Positions 10,961-22,888 of a stretch of DNA of 64,000 nucleotides are shown here, piece after piece. Source of the stretch: Colias croceus (lineage: Eukaryota > Arthropoda > Insecta > Lepidoptera > Pieridae). The notes beneath the pieces were generated by a model. That model was not told where the DNA came from. It made no database searches and saw only the letters and a list, made by a program, of their open reading frames with translations. The first letter of the stretch is position 1, and every line of letters begins with the position of its first letter. The stretch lies in contig NC_059568.1 of NCBI RefSeq assembly GCF_905220415.1, forward strand, positions 5,332,001-5,396,000, in the 5' to 3' direction. Both the position numbers and the translations under genes were made by a program.

Positions 10961-13140
10961 ATCAAACTACTACGTATAGCCGCTGGCTACACATGTATAA
11001 CTTTACCTGCTTGCCCAGTTCTATTCAAGGGGCTGGGTAATTTGGGCGCATTGTGTCTAAGAATTGTGCAGACGCATTCATGCTGCTTTACTGTGACAAG
11101 TAATTTTGCTAAATATGTTGGAAGCTATTTGATTAAACGGACCTTTGAATATTTTAATGAATTGAAAACGTAGGTGCGTAAATAATGTAAATAATATTGT
11201 GTTGAATAGGACGTATATAAGACTGTGAAAATTGTATTGTCATGAAGATATTATTTTATGTTTTAAGTTCTACATAAATTCTTGGTTCTGTAAAGGATAA
11301 ACGTGTAAACTATAATACCAGCATACGAGCAACTGCGAATAAAATATAACGTAACAGCTGAGGCTCAGATGACACAGTTCACTACAAAACAAATGCCTCC
11401 CACTTGAAACTTACACGTGTTTCTTGTATAAGAAAAACTAAACTGTGTGGAAACTAATATACATATAATATATGGTTAAATTGTCTGTAGCACTTGTATT
11501 AAATAGGGATGATAGCGCCTTTTTATGATTTTTGATTGGATAGATTTACTTTTCTTGTATTTTGGAAAATTGTGAAGAATATAGTTGAATTGCTACGAAG
11601 TATGCTAGTCCAGATTAGTTTTATGCTCTGTAAGACGTAGGTTCAAGAAATGTACTAACCGGTCTTCGTTTAAAACATGTATTTAAAAAAAATAATGTTA
11701 AAAAAATACAGATCACATTAATTTATCAAAACTTATATAAAACATCCAATGACATATTAATCGTATTAATCCGGGAGCGTTAATTTACCTTTACATAAAA
11801 CCGCACGCGCGACAAAATTCCGCGGTAAGCTAGTGCGATTGCATGAAACCGCGGGAAAAATTTTAACCAGAATGTGGACGCAATTAAGGTATTATTTACA
11901 CATCCAATTAAAATTGAGGTAGTATTTGTTTTATTTATAACCACTTGGGAAACCTAATTAAAGAGAAATGTAATTTTACTGTTGTTATAGGAGATTGAGT
12001 GGTTACGAATGTTTTGTTTCTTTAGAATTGTTAATCTGTTTATTAACTTAAATTTAATTATTTGTGCATAAAATTGTCTTTTTTATGGCAAATATTAATT
12101 TACACAATATGTTACTTGTTATAAAAAAGAAAATCAATTTACACCTCTTAGTAAAATCCACTGAATTAGTAAACGAAAAGTACTTCGTACACTTTGTAGC
12201 GAAAAGTTAAAATGCACTTCCTTTTAAGCCCCTAGGCAGCAAAAAGGCAAGGAATTTAATACTCGGAACTCGCGTAATGGCAAAAATTTTAACATGAAAT
12301 GCTCTATGCATGCAAAAACCAGAAAAAGACACGGGTGCATTTAAGATCAGAAAAAAATGAGTACATTTACAAAATGAAAAAAAAATAAGATTACGAAGTA
12401 CTTTCAATCTTTAGTGAATTCTTTTAACGAATAATGTTCTTGTTGCAGAAGGACAGATAAGTAATTTACAAACTAAATGTTATATGTATATAGAGTATTT
12501 TTTTTGAAACCTCTTACAAAATATATTGGTACTGGTTAAGTTTTACATTTAAACCTGCTTCGCGTAGCAATTGCTTCACAACTCTCTCTGTGGGGAAGCA
12601 TACATAATGCTTGAATTACTCCATAAGCTATACTTCGTTGTATCTACTCATGAAACATGGACAACCGTCACGTACCTATCTCAATTATTACAACTAACTG
12701 CTTCATGCATGACTTATTGCAACAGCAATCTAATAGGGACTGCGTTTTGACCGCTACATTAATTACTCCGTTCATCCAATTAGTGCTCCTTCGGACAATG
12801 CGGGTATTTGTGAAGGACATTCTAGAACTTTAGATTGAATCGTTTCGAAACAACTTGGAACTTTTATCGAGGTTGAAGTTAGCCGTTACAATTCTTGCGT
12901 TATTGGTATATATTGTGGTTGATTTGAGATTTTTTTTTTGTATTGTTTTCTGTTATGGTAAAATAAATGTGCTGAAAAATTCATTGGGTTTTGTAACCCG
13001 GATAAAGCGTAGATTAAAAAAAATACGAGCATTGGGTACAAACAAAATTTTAAATTATTTACGCAATTTTTATTCTTGTTTCATATTTCATCTCGTTTTT
13101 AGTTCTCAATTAATCCTTCGTCTGTCAAATTTAAGTTCAT
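10961..13140. other. AT-rich spacer, nothing recognised
   Basis: No gene is supported. Frames at 10865-11173, 12207-12407 and 12855-13145 have no conserved motif and sit in ordinary AT-rich DNA. Confidence 0.4.
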
Positions 13141-13800
13141 GCTAATCTAGACACGCGGCAGCGTGTCAAGCCGAGTTCAAGCGAAGAGAACTGGCGAGCA
13201 GCAGCCGTGTGTATATTTACACGAACCATTTCGAGCCACTTTTCACCCCCTTACAACTCGAAAACTATTTAAGTTAAATAAACCAAATTTGGTACATATC
13301 AAGAGGACCTCAAGATAAACAAGAACCTTAAATTTCATAAATACAGATTAAACAGTTGTGTAGATATTAATATCCAAAAATCGCAATTTTTAAGACTGAC
13401 TGACTTATAGACATATACAAAACCTAACCCACTTCCAGATGACCTAGAAAGTTCAAATTTTGTAATCAGCTAGGTAATAGTCAGTGTACAAAGGAAAAAA
13501 TCAGAAAATACTGAATTTATTTGTATTTAATTTTTTTTTCGATGACATTAATTTTGTTTGTATGGAAAAATGGAAAAGTTTAAAAAAATAGAAAATAGTA
13601 TATTCACCTTACTAGTCTTAAAAAATAGATCAAAACTAGTCAGTGGCCGAAAAAAATTTTGAAATCCATCAATAAATGACTGAGATATAGATTATTGAAG
13701 TTTACATATTTTAGCGCGAAACATCTGTAGATTCGATGCGCCTCTGACATCACACTCACTCGCGCTAGTATCGCTAGGGCGGATTACTTCGATTGCATGA
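13141..13800 (+). mobile_element. Probable lepidopteran interspersed repeat
   Basis: A GC-richer start (CACGCGGCAGCGTGTCAAGC) is followed by ACTGACTGACTTATAGACAT, CCCACTTCCAGATGACCTAG and an end near ATCACACTCACTCGCGCTAG. I recall this block order from moth genomes. There is no second copy in the window to confirm it, and the limits are approximate. Confidence 0.45.
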
Positions 13801-14015
13801 TTTCTTTATTCAAAACTATTATTAAACGTAAAATAAAAGAAAATTGTAATAAAAATATTGCTCATACAGTTAAAAATAATATATAATTTTACAAATTCAC
13901 ATTTCTTTATTCTTTATTTATGAGTGTTTAGTTTATTTTTAATTTCAGTGTAATGGAAGAAGGCTTTGTCGAAGGTCGAAATGATTTAATTTGCGTAATA
14001 TTAATATTAATTTAT

Positions 14016-14130
14016 GTGAAACATCTTTAGGCGCGTTTAGAGTAAAATTTCAAAATCTCGTCATGGCAATACCGTAACGTCATGGAGTAAAGCGACGATT
14101 CTTCTACAACGATCTTTGCATCTTTGTTAT
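14016..14130 (+). repeat. Dispersed repeat 'GTGAAAC...GTCATGGAGT', copy 1
   Basis: It shares GTGAAACATCTTTAGGCGCG and CATGGCAATACCGTAACGTC with related segments at 34290-34525, 51555-51690, 53795-53910 and (inverted) 60840-60955. It has no coding capacity. The class is unknown to me. Confidence 0.65.
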
Positions 14131-14391
14131 AGTGTGTGTACATATTCACGCTGGATGTTTAGAAAATCATGTAATCTTTTAAACAGAAAACGAGTTTAAA
14201 AAATTGCAGATAATGACGGGGCAATGTGCGCTGACATTCATAACATACAAGAAAATATAGAAAATAATACTAAACAAACCATACAAAGAATCCGCAAGAA
14301 AAAATATAAAAAAATCGTATATAAAAAGTATTATATTCATAAAGTACCTAAATCAAATTCGCAGAGTAATTTTCTGTACAAAAAGTAATGA

Positions 14392-15010
14392 TATCCCACC
14401 AAAAACATAAATGTAAAAATTGGAGCCGAGTTCAATCGTTGACTTAATTTGCCAAAAAAGAAATGAGATCTAATTAATGTGTGCCAAGTTCTGCAGACAG
14501 TCCAGAAATTTATTTATAAAGATGTATTAAGTTCTTAGGTTGACTGAAAACTCAATTGTTTTATTTTCCCTTAGAGAACAATGTTTATTCCAAAATATAA
14601 CTTTTTTAATTTGAATAATATAATTATTTTCACAAAGCAAACAACTAATGACCTATTGAACCCCATAATTTGATGAGGCTAGTTTTTAGAACTTCACAAA
14701 ATATAAACAGTATGTAAAACTAGTCTCATCAAATTATGGGGTTCAATAGGTCATTAGTTGTTTGCTTTGTGAAAATAATTATATTATTCAAATTAAAAAA
14801 GTTATATTTTGGAATAAACATTGTTCTCTAAGGGAAAATAAAACAATTGAGTTTTCAGTCAACCTAAGAACTTAATACATCTTTATAAATAAATTTCTGG
14901 ACTGTCTGCAGAACTTGGCACACATTAATTAGATCTCATTTCTTTTTTGGCAAATTAAGTCAACGATTGAACTCGGCTCCAATTTTTACATTTATGTTTT
15001 TGGTGGGATA
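14392..15010. repeat. 295-bp near-perfect inverted repeat (foldback)
   Basis: The left arm 14392-14686 and right arm 14716-15010 are reverse complements at 294 of 295 positions by my base-by-base reading; the one mismatch is 14678 (G) against 14724 (T). The spacer 14687-14715 is 29 bp. The outer ends read TATCCCACC / GGTGGGATA, so a TA target duplication around TCCCACC termini is possible. The arms are AT-rich and carry no open frame of note. A transcript across the locus would fold into one long duplex. It may be a DNA-transposon foldback or a recently formed inverted duplication. The near-identity of the arms implies recent origin or continuing gene conversion. Confidence 0.95.
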
Positions 15011-15845
15011 GAGAATATACATGTAAAGCTAAATTTCAAGTCTATAAATAGTAATTACAATTAGTATATTAATTTATCACATTATTCTATCTGTTTATCG
15101 TACCTTAACACTTCGTAGAATTCATTTGCGTTGGCGTATCGTGCTTGTCTTTAACATGCTATACAAACATACATACACGCATATAAAATACACACAAACA
15201 GACACACGTAATTAAATATTATTCACACATACATTATGTAGTTTCTTATCTCGTTGATTACTTCGCATGGTGAGGAGTCAACAACACATCAATTAGCTAC
15301 GCCTACAATGTCACAATTATCAATACAACAATAATTACCTAGTGAATTGATTTAATATACGCCCTCGAATTTATCAATATTGGTTCTTAGGTATCGTGGT
15401 TACTGAGTACAACGTGGTATAACGAGCGGTCCGGTGTTCGGCCTACGACGTAGACCGTAGAGTGTAGACCATCTTGTCATCGTAGATTCTGATGTAGAAG
15501 ATGTAGAATGTCAATACGCCAAACCTCGAAAGGAGATGCAGAATTTATACGCTACAAAAACGGTTTTAAATGTTATAAATCTACGTAAAAAAAACAAAAG
15601 AGATTGCCAAATTTTAGATAAACAAAACCCAATTAATAACACAAAAAGAACCGTTATCAAAACGACAAATTCACATAGATACGTGAATTGAAATGCAAAT
15701 TTACAAGCCACAAAACCCGTAACTTATAAAGGGCGGGAAATGTAAAGGCGCGGTTTTATTTGATTGCAAAGAACAAAGCAATCGTGTACTCAGAGTCGGA
15801 GAGCAAATAAAAACGTCAACGTCATATCGAATAGGTGCTGTTTTA
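15011..15845. other. AT-rich spacer
   Basis: Nothing is supported beyond a short CGTAGA-rich patch at about 15440-15510. Confidence 0.4.
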
Positions 15846-16132
15846 AGGTGCTTGTCCACCAATGTGCGAAATGCTTAGATCATTCGAAATGTGTCGTGCA
15901 TGGATGTCTAGCTTTGCTGAGCGTTAAATTGTCTTCTATTACTCTAAATTATGTTTCTAATAATCATACCTCGCACGCATTCCTCGCTTGTTTTGTATGT
16001 GCAAAGACCTAGCACCGCTGAGGCGTTTCCACCAGGGCTGTGCTGAGCGAGGCAAGATTAATGAAGCGACATCATTGGTTATTTACAAACACATTCCTCA
16101 TTACACATCCTCGCACATGTGGAAAAGCACCC
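15846..16132. mobile_element. MITE with TTA target duplication (PIF/Harbinger-like)
   Basis: The left terminus AGGTGCTTGTCCACCAATGT matches the reverse complement of the right terminus (GGGTGCTTTTCCACATGTGC) imperfectly. TTA flanks both sides (15843-15845 and 16133-16135). The interior has CGAGG and TTTCCACC motifs. A TTA duplication is characteristic of the PIF/Harbinger superfamily. The open frames here are not genes. Confidence 0.7.
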
Positions 16133-16635
16133 TTATCGACAAAAACTCCTCGGCTTTTCCATTGTGCGCTCTTGTAATTACTTTTTTAACTACTCTGGCG
16201 TTAGAAGTGTGAAAGCAATATAACTAAACTGTAGTATCGCCGCGGAAATACCGCGGTAATACGATCAGCTTCAGAACAATTACTACTTTTTGTTCGCTTT
16301 GCAATATTTTCTATGGACTTTTTCACACCCGGGCTTTCGCGGTTCCTGCTAACCGAATAAAAGGGATTAAAAATTCCGTGCGATATTTAAAGAACCGTTG
16401 TCTTTTTAAAGGAATTTGATATTCGAACAGGTGGAATTTTGCTGTTAGGGGATTCGTTTCCCTTTTTGTTAACAGAGATTAGGTTAACGTAAGGATATTG
16501 TTAGGGATATATAAATACGTTTTTAACTTTTCTCGGCCGATCATTCCAGTCTATTTAATAAAAGCTACAGCTTCAAAATCCGATACGTACTTTAAAAGAT
16601 AGAAGATAACATAGGGATAAATAGTTTTTTTTTTT
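16133..16635. other. Spacer
   Basis: No element is supported. A small dyad (CCGCGGAAATACCGCGG) lies near 16240-16256. Confidence 0.4.
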
Positions 16636-16745
16636 TATTGGAAATAGGGAAGCGCTTGACCACAATCTGGCCTGATGTTAAGCTGAGATGTGGTCTAAGA
16701 TGGAACGCGCTTCCCTAGAAGGTACCTGTTCACTCTACGCAGTAG
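16636..16745 (+). mobile_element. Truncated LINE 3' end
   Basis: The segment runs GGGAAGCGCTTGACCACAAT, CTGGCCTGATGTTAAGCTGA, then GGTACCTGTTCACTCTACGC. It is the inverted counterpart of 9296-9412, and no coding sequence accompanies it. Confidence 0.65.
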
Positions 16746-16957
16746 AAAATAAAAAAGCGTAGAAATTACGTGGAAAGTTTAAATAACCTAGCTCTATGGA
16801 GATTCCACAAAGGATATCGACAAATTATCTAGCGCATTAAATGTAAAAACACCTATAAAATAATTGAGTAAACTCTATTAGAACACGCTGACGTCAAACA
16901 TTCCGGAAAGACTTCCCAACTAAGGCTCGCATAATATTGTTTTATAATTTACAGTTA

Positions 16958-17292
16958 CGCCGTTAGTACACCGACGCATTCAAGTGCGGCAGCAAGATAT
17001 AAGCTTCTTGGCGGCAGCGAAACAACGAAAAATCTGTCAGTAGTATGGCAGGTTTTCGCATAATATGATATGTCTCACTCTAGCACATACTTAGATAGAT
17101 GAAATAGTTGCGTCCTTGTCAGTATTGTTTCGCAACGAGTTCCTTCGCAGTTGCGAAATGGCCATTACACAGACGCATTGCGAAAAAGTTGCGAAAACAT
17201 TGCTGTTTACTAACGTTCCGCAGATATTTCGCTACGTAGTAGTTTCGCAGAGATTCGCTGCCGCACGCGAATGCGTCGGTGTACTAACGGCG
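16958..17292. mobile_element. 335-bp MITE, TTA target duplication
   Basis: The 36-bp terminal inverted repeats (16958-16993, 17257-17292) begin CGCCGTTAGTACACCGACGC and differ at about two positions. TTA occurs at 16955-16957 and 17293-17295. The interior is rich in TTGCGAAA and its complement. This fits a non-autonomous PIF/Harbinger element. The frame at 17116-17361 lies in it and is not a gene. Confidence 0.85.
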
Positions 17293-18311
17293 TTAGAAAA
17301 CTTAGCTCGCACGAGCACAAGAATTCTCGGTAATAGACGACTAATGAGAGTGAACTTGTAACAAGCGACCCTGGTAACTCCGGCACGTGTGAAATTTATC
17401 AAGAAATATAGAAATTGTTAGATGCAATGGAACTTTCTAGGTTAGACCGTGTTATGATAACGCGCGTATTGAATTCTTCGCATCTTGAAATAACAATGTA
17501 AAATGTACTAAAAATACAGTTGGGGATGAACATTTATTTTTGTTATAACTGAATATCTTGTTCTGAAATTTAACATTACATAAGAATTAAATTTGTAAAA
17601 CCGAGGGTCATGTTAGATTAAACTTGCAAAATTATAGAAATTCATTTCTATTTACCAATACTGAAAACAGTACAATAATTAACTATTGATTGCCACCGTC
17701 GATTTGCTCCTATTAAATATTAAACAACCAAACCTTCACTAAATTTCGTTAATAAAATATAAACCACGTTTTTATTGGACCTTTTATATGACCTTTATCT
17801 AGGTTTCAATACATCTTCTGATACACGCTTATGTGTGTTTGGGAAGAATAAAAATAACATTTTAATTAAGAAAGTCGTACCAAGATGAGGTAACTAATTG
17901 CCTCTCTATTCATGAAAAATTTTTTATAAAATATTGTCTACCCATTTCTAAACATATTGATTTGATCGCGTTTCGTTCGCGTTGCAATTTTTTTCAAATC
18001 AATAACATTATTGGAGTTTACACCGAATTTAAATACAAGCATTATTAATCAATATGATTTCCTTGAATTAATAACTATGACGTCACAACATGGCGCTCAG
18101 CTAAGCTAAATTCCTATTTTTGTTATACTTGATACAAGATGAAATTGAAATAAAAATTCTCATTTGTACCACAATCGGGATTATTCTCTCGACATAATAT
18201 TCTCATATATGTGAAAATGTGTCCCTCGAGCGTTTGATCGTGGTTTGATCCTATTTAATATACCTAGTACTTAATTGAAAAGAATTATGTAACCATAGCC
18301 GCACTATTATA
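17293..18311. other. AT-rich spacer
   Basis: No gene or element is supported. Confidence 0.4.
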
Positions 18312-18708
18312 CAGGGTTATTTGTAAAATACCGGCAACCTCGCAGGACAAGATAGCTAACATCATAAGTAACAACAATTGTTCTACGACTTTTGGCATAA
18401 CGCAATCAATTATTTTTAAATGATTTTTTAAGCTTTTATTGTACTCTCCTAACATTTGTAAGTCTATGTTCTATTCATTATCGAAAGGACGTCGCGACGC
18501 CCCCTTTCCCCTCCCGTTCGCTTCTTGTTTATGTAATTTTTGGAATGCGCGTAGAGTTTATAATTTTCAAACGGAAAATTAAATGAATATTTATTTTTGT
18601 ATGAAAATAAAATCTAACAAATTATCAAAAGTCGTAGAACAAATGTTGTTACTTATGATGTTAGCTATCTTGTCCTGCGAGGTTGCTGGTGTTTTACAAG
18701 TAACCCTG
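18312..18708. mobile_element. 397-bp MITE with 83-bp terminal inverted repeats
   Basis: The termini 18312-18394 and 18626-18708 are inverted copies with only a handful of mismatches, starting CAGGGTTA. TA flanks both sides (18310-18311, 18709-18710), as in Tc1/mariner-type insertion. The centre contains a GC-rich patch (GGACGTCGCGACGCCCC). No transposase is encoded. Confidence 0.85.
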
Positions 18709-19240
18709 TATATATTTATTCGACAGATTTATTTTCCAAGTATGAAGCTTTTATGTAGGAAAATTTCAGAACTATTTTGAATATAATATGTTACTTTTAA
18801 TTTTGGCACCTTCAAATGGTTTTGTGTAAACTGTAAGTTGTAAAAATATATCTTTTTCTATGAGTAATATTAACAGGAATTATGGCTAAGATTTTTGTAC
18901 TTTTATCTATGTTGTAAATTATCTACAAAGACTATTATAGCAGATATTTAAATAATGTATGGTAAAAATTATTTCAAATAAAACTGATAATCCACAGGCC
19001 ACACAGAGCTTAAAGTAGCAATCAAATAAATAAAACAAAGTATAATATATATTCATTAGAAGCTTAATTGAACTATCCCGTACCATTGATAAATGAAAAG
19101 GCTGTTTGAAACTAACGCGACGCAAAGGAAATAATCCACCAAATGGCACCTGCATTTTCAAACTCAATTACGCTAGTTAGACCAACAGTATATATCTAAC
19201 TGTTTCCAACGGTTCACGAATCACAACTAATCATGATACA
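18709..19240. other. AT-rich spacer
   Basis: The minus frame at 18919-19167 has no recognisable features. Confidence 0.4.
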
Positions 19241-19690
19241 CACTGCATCATGTCGGGGGCGAGCAGTGCCGTGGCCGGGCCGTGCCGGATCCTGGAAACA
19301 AAATATGAAATAACATCCATCGAAATTTCAACGCCGTACCTCGGCCGTGTGCCTCCGAGCCACGATCAGGCATGCATCACTTCATACAAAAAGTACCTAC
19401 ACAATTATAAATAATTAGCTGTGCTCCGCGGTTTCACCCACATTGCTCCGCTCCTGTTGGTCTTAGCGTGATGATATTATATTGCCTAAGTATAGCCTTC
19501 CTCGATAAATGGGCTATCTAATCTACCTATAGAATTTTTTAAATCGGACCAGTAGTTCCTGAGATTAGCGCGTTCAAACAAACAAACTCTTCAGCTTTAT
19601 AAATATTAGTATAGATTTGATCGGTGCACGGACGGGGCACGGCCGAGTCGGTATCATCTTTAAATTTCCTGGAAATTGCAACCCTGTACA
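19241..19690. repeat. GC-rich GTGCCG patches around a SINE-like insert
   Basis: GC-rich, self-complementary patches at 19245-19375 (GGCCGGGCCGTGCCGGATCC) and 19620-19655 (CGGGGCACGGCCGAGTC) flank the SINE-like repeat 19425-19617. This could be one older GC-rich element split by the SINE, but I could not align clean termini. Confidence 0.35.
19425..19617 (+). mobile_element. SINE-like repeat, GCTCCGCGGTTTCACCC family
   Basis: The block order is GCTCCGCGGTTTCACCCACA, TCTTAGCGTGATGATAT, CTTCCTCGATAAATGGGCTA, then TTCAAACAAACAAACTCTTC and a TTTATAAATATTAGTATAGAT tail. It matches 25347-25540 and, inverted, 60731-60832. Confidence 0.75.
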
Positions 19691-21716
19691 TTAATTCTAT
19701 TATGCCTACGCTTCCCTGAATTTGCGTCATATAATTAAAACAATATTGCCAATGCGTTAATTCAGTGGAGATTAATATTATTGATTACTGTTTAACCTGA
19801 AGAGGATTAACAGGAGTCAAGGCCAATCGTCTGGTGAGTAAATTGAATGTTCTCATTAGTCTCCTTGTTACAGATTATGTTTTGATTATGAATTCAGGTT
19901 GAAATGTCTTGCTGAAGTTGTTCTTGATTTGGTCTATAGATTTTCTTTAGTAGGTAGATTTAAAGTTATAGATTCATGTCGGGTATTCGTTTATGGGCAG
20001 TGTATAATGAGTTGAATGCCTTTTTATTTAATAATTATTAAGATTAAAAATATTAGGATTAACAAATTTAGTAAAGTCAAAAGGCATTTCCTGTTATTTA
20101 TACGTTTAAAAAACTATGTTACGTATGGTTATGAAAGCTAAATTACCTACCTATACCTCCATGTTAAAATATATTTTCAATTAGGTACCATTAAATAGCT
20201 TTCATAATAAATTCGGTACATCCTAATTGAAACGCAATTAATTATTCAATAACTAGAGAGCATAATTTAACGGCATTGTTAGATGTTCAAGGTCGCTGAA
20301 TAATAATATTATAACAATTGTACAAGCTATTAATTAAATAAATAATTGAAAATAGTACGAAAACGCGTGTAAATAATTCCATGAATTAATAATTAGAGAA
20401 CTTTCTGTTGTCAACAGTTCTTGATAACTTGACAGATTCTACGTATTTCTTAAAATAAACAATTTTAATAATAATTAACGGATTTAGACAAATAAGCAGA
20501 AACAAATTGGAAAAGGGTTAATTACAATACAATAAAAGCTTAAAAGATTTAATGGGGTACCTATCAGTTATTTTCGGGATCTGGAAAAAATGTGTGAGTA
20601 AAAAAAATTCTGCAACATTTCGACAACATTCTACAAATTATATGAGGTACTTTTAGAAAATGCAGCCAGGCAGGATATAATATAGCATTATTTCAATGTA
20701 GGTAGGTATATGGTTCTTACATTTCTAATTGTATTCTATCCTCGTATCGATAACGATACGAATAAACCAAGAACCACTTTTATCACATACTTATTTATAT
20801 ACAAACTATGCTCGATATATTAAAAAATAAAACGACGAAAACTTTCCCATTGAAAAGACAAGAAAAACTTGAGCGATGTCAAGGGACATCCGGATGGAAC
20901 GAAGTGTTAAGTTAGAGAGAGATAGACAGAGAACCACGCGCACGCCGCACGGCTTACAACTCTAGCAAAACTTAGTGTCGTGACTACTTTTCGTAAGTAT
21001 TTTTTCCGTCTAGCCCCCTTTCACAACGTGCGATAAGGAACTTCGTTCCAAAAAATTTATGTAGAAAATTATAGAGTGACCGCTCAAATCATTATTATAT
21101 ATAAAATATATAAATTATATTAATCATTATTATTCTATATTTTGACGCTACGGAAGCTACGCTACGCTACATAAATAAAATAATAAAATTCTGAATATAT
21201 AAATGTTTGAGTTTCTATCATTTTTATGGACGAATGTTTTGCTATTGTATGGTATAATATTGAGAAATATTAATTTTATTACTTTATTATAAATAACTTA
21301 CTTAAATCGATTGAAAAGCGCTTCTGGAAGAAGTCTAATTGAATAAATAAATATCAATGTTTATATGTATATAAACATTATAATCACTGAAGCGTCCGAG
21401 TATAACACCTATATAAGATAGATTTCGATCATAATTAGTAAACATATCTACTCATATAATATACTATAATATACGAGAAACAACAAAATAACATGATTGA
21501 ATTCCTAACATTTACACAACAAACTATCTTCCATTAATTGCCACTGCAATACAGTAGTCAGTAGTTCAGTGCCACTAGTCAAATATCTATGAATGAATGC
21601 TTTTGCATTGTATTCTGTTCATCTATTTTACTATCTACGAGTTTCCTTGAATGATCAACCTGACTGAAGTGTTTTGACTCGAACCGTTTGTTGCGAAATA
21701 GTCGTATCTATTTTTA
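19691..21716. other. AT-rich spacer with weak repeat traces
   Basis: No gene is supported. At 20742-20761 an 8-bp inverted pair (TCGTATCG / CGATACGA) contains TATCGATA, the DREF-type motif, but isolated occurrences carry little weight. About 20870-21100 (GGGACATCCGGATGGAACGA) looks like part of a common moth repeat; its limits are unclear. Confidence 0.35.
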
Positions 21717-22150
21717 AGGTCTCAGCACACATATGGGATCGGAAAGGGATCGTAACCGTAACGCCTTTCGCCTCGCTGTCAACCAGGCGTCAACCTACCG
21801 TATGCACGTGACGAAAGCGTATCAGCAGCGCCTGTACGTCAACTCGGCTACGGCTAGGCGACACCGGCGTTACGCCTAAAAACGGTAAGTACCTACGGCA
21901 AGTCGTAGCAGGCAGACACGTAAGCGCGTGGACGGAGAGACGTAAGCGCGGGGACGGAGAGACGTAAGCGCGGGGACGATGAGCCGTTAGCACTGGAATT
22001 GCAAGTTTGGAGCCTGTTCCGAGGGGAGGCGATTACATTACTATTCCGATTAGTGTGCGTTGCAGTAGGGAGTTTAATACAAACCATTCTGAACGGCTCG
22101 AGGCGATACGGTTACGATCCCTTTCCGATCCCATATGTGTGCTGAGACCC
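21717..22150. mobile_element. 434-bp MITE, TTA target duplication
   Basis: The terminal inverted repeats of at least 43 bp (GGTCTCAGCACACATATGGG and on) are perfect except for the first base. TTA flanks at 21714-21716 and 22151-22153. A 22-bp unit starting ACGTAAGCGCG is repeated three times at 21918-21983. The features fit a PIF/Harbinger-type non-autonomous element. All open frames here are internal to it. Confidence 0.85.
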
Positions 22151-22776
22151 TTAGAATTAATGTATTTCGTATTTAGTAGGGTTGTCACTGGTGTTCTTCT
22201 TGAAAGCTTACAACATATATTTTTTCTAATAACTGCAACTATTGCGTTAAAATTCAGTTTCAAAAATCTGTAATTAAGAAATGTAGACATCGTTTGTCAT
22301 TTCTTTATATGTGGCACACTTTTGCTGTCGTTTTGTATCGGAAGTCGGAAGTCGGAAGTCAGCTCACAACGGGAAAGGTTTCACATCTCCACAACATCGA
22401 ACTCATTCATATCATCCAAAATCTTTTTTTATGAAAAACCTGCGACACGTACACACGTAAAAATTAATAATGTTATAATAATAAAAGGTGTTAGTACCTA
22501 TTATTATTATAACATAGATTATACAAGCTTAACAACGGAGTCTTAACAATACGATCCCGTATTACCCTACACAAGGGAACCCTAAAAATGCGTCTCAGTT
22601 AGCAGTAGGTACTCCGAGGGTTGATCCCTTCACGTCCGAAAAGAAAATCGATCAGTAACACAAAATGTGTAATGCATCTACCCCACAATGGGATATTATT
22701 TCATACGAACACCAAACAAAGTAAAATAATCAACTTATTTGATATGAAAATTCTGTATTGGAGAAAATTTTTATTG
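22151..22776. other. Spacer with short (GGAAGTC)n
   Basis: A 7-bp unit GGAAGTC is repeated about three times near 22340-22362. A short dyad (ATGTTATAATAATA / TATTATTATAACAT) lies near 22451-22517. No gene is supported. Confidence 0.4.
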
Positions 22777-22888
22777 TACAGGGTGTCTCAAAAGAAAGTT
22801 TATATTTTGTAGATGAATAAAAAAAAAATGTAAGCGGTGTATTGAAAAAATGTTTATTAATTATTAAAGTGCATAATATGGGAATTTA

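Noticed and set aside
13141..13165. ACACGCGGCAGCGTGTC dyad as an independent hairpin
   Set aside because: Short stem within a larger probable repeat; nothing further supports it.
20742..20761. DREF-type regulatory site (TATCGATA) in a dyad
   Set aside because: A single 8-mer in AT-rich DNA occurs by chance and no gene start is nearby.
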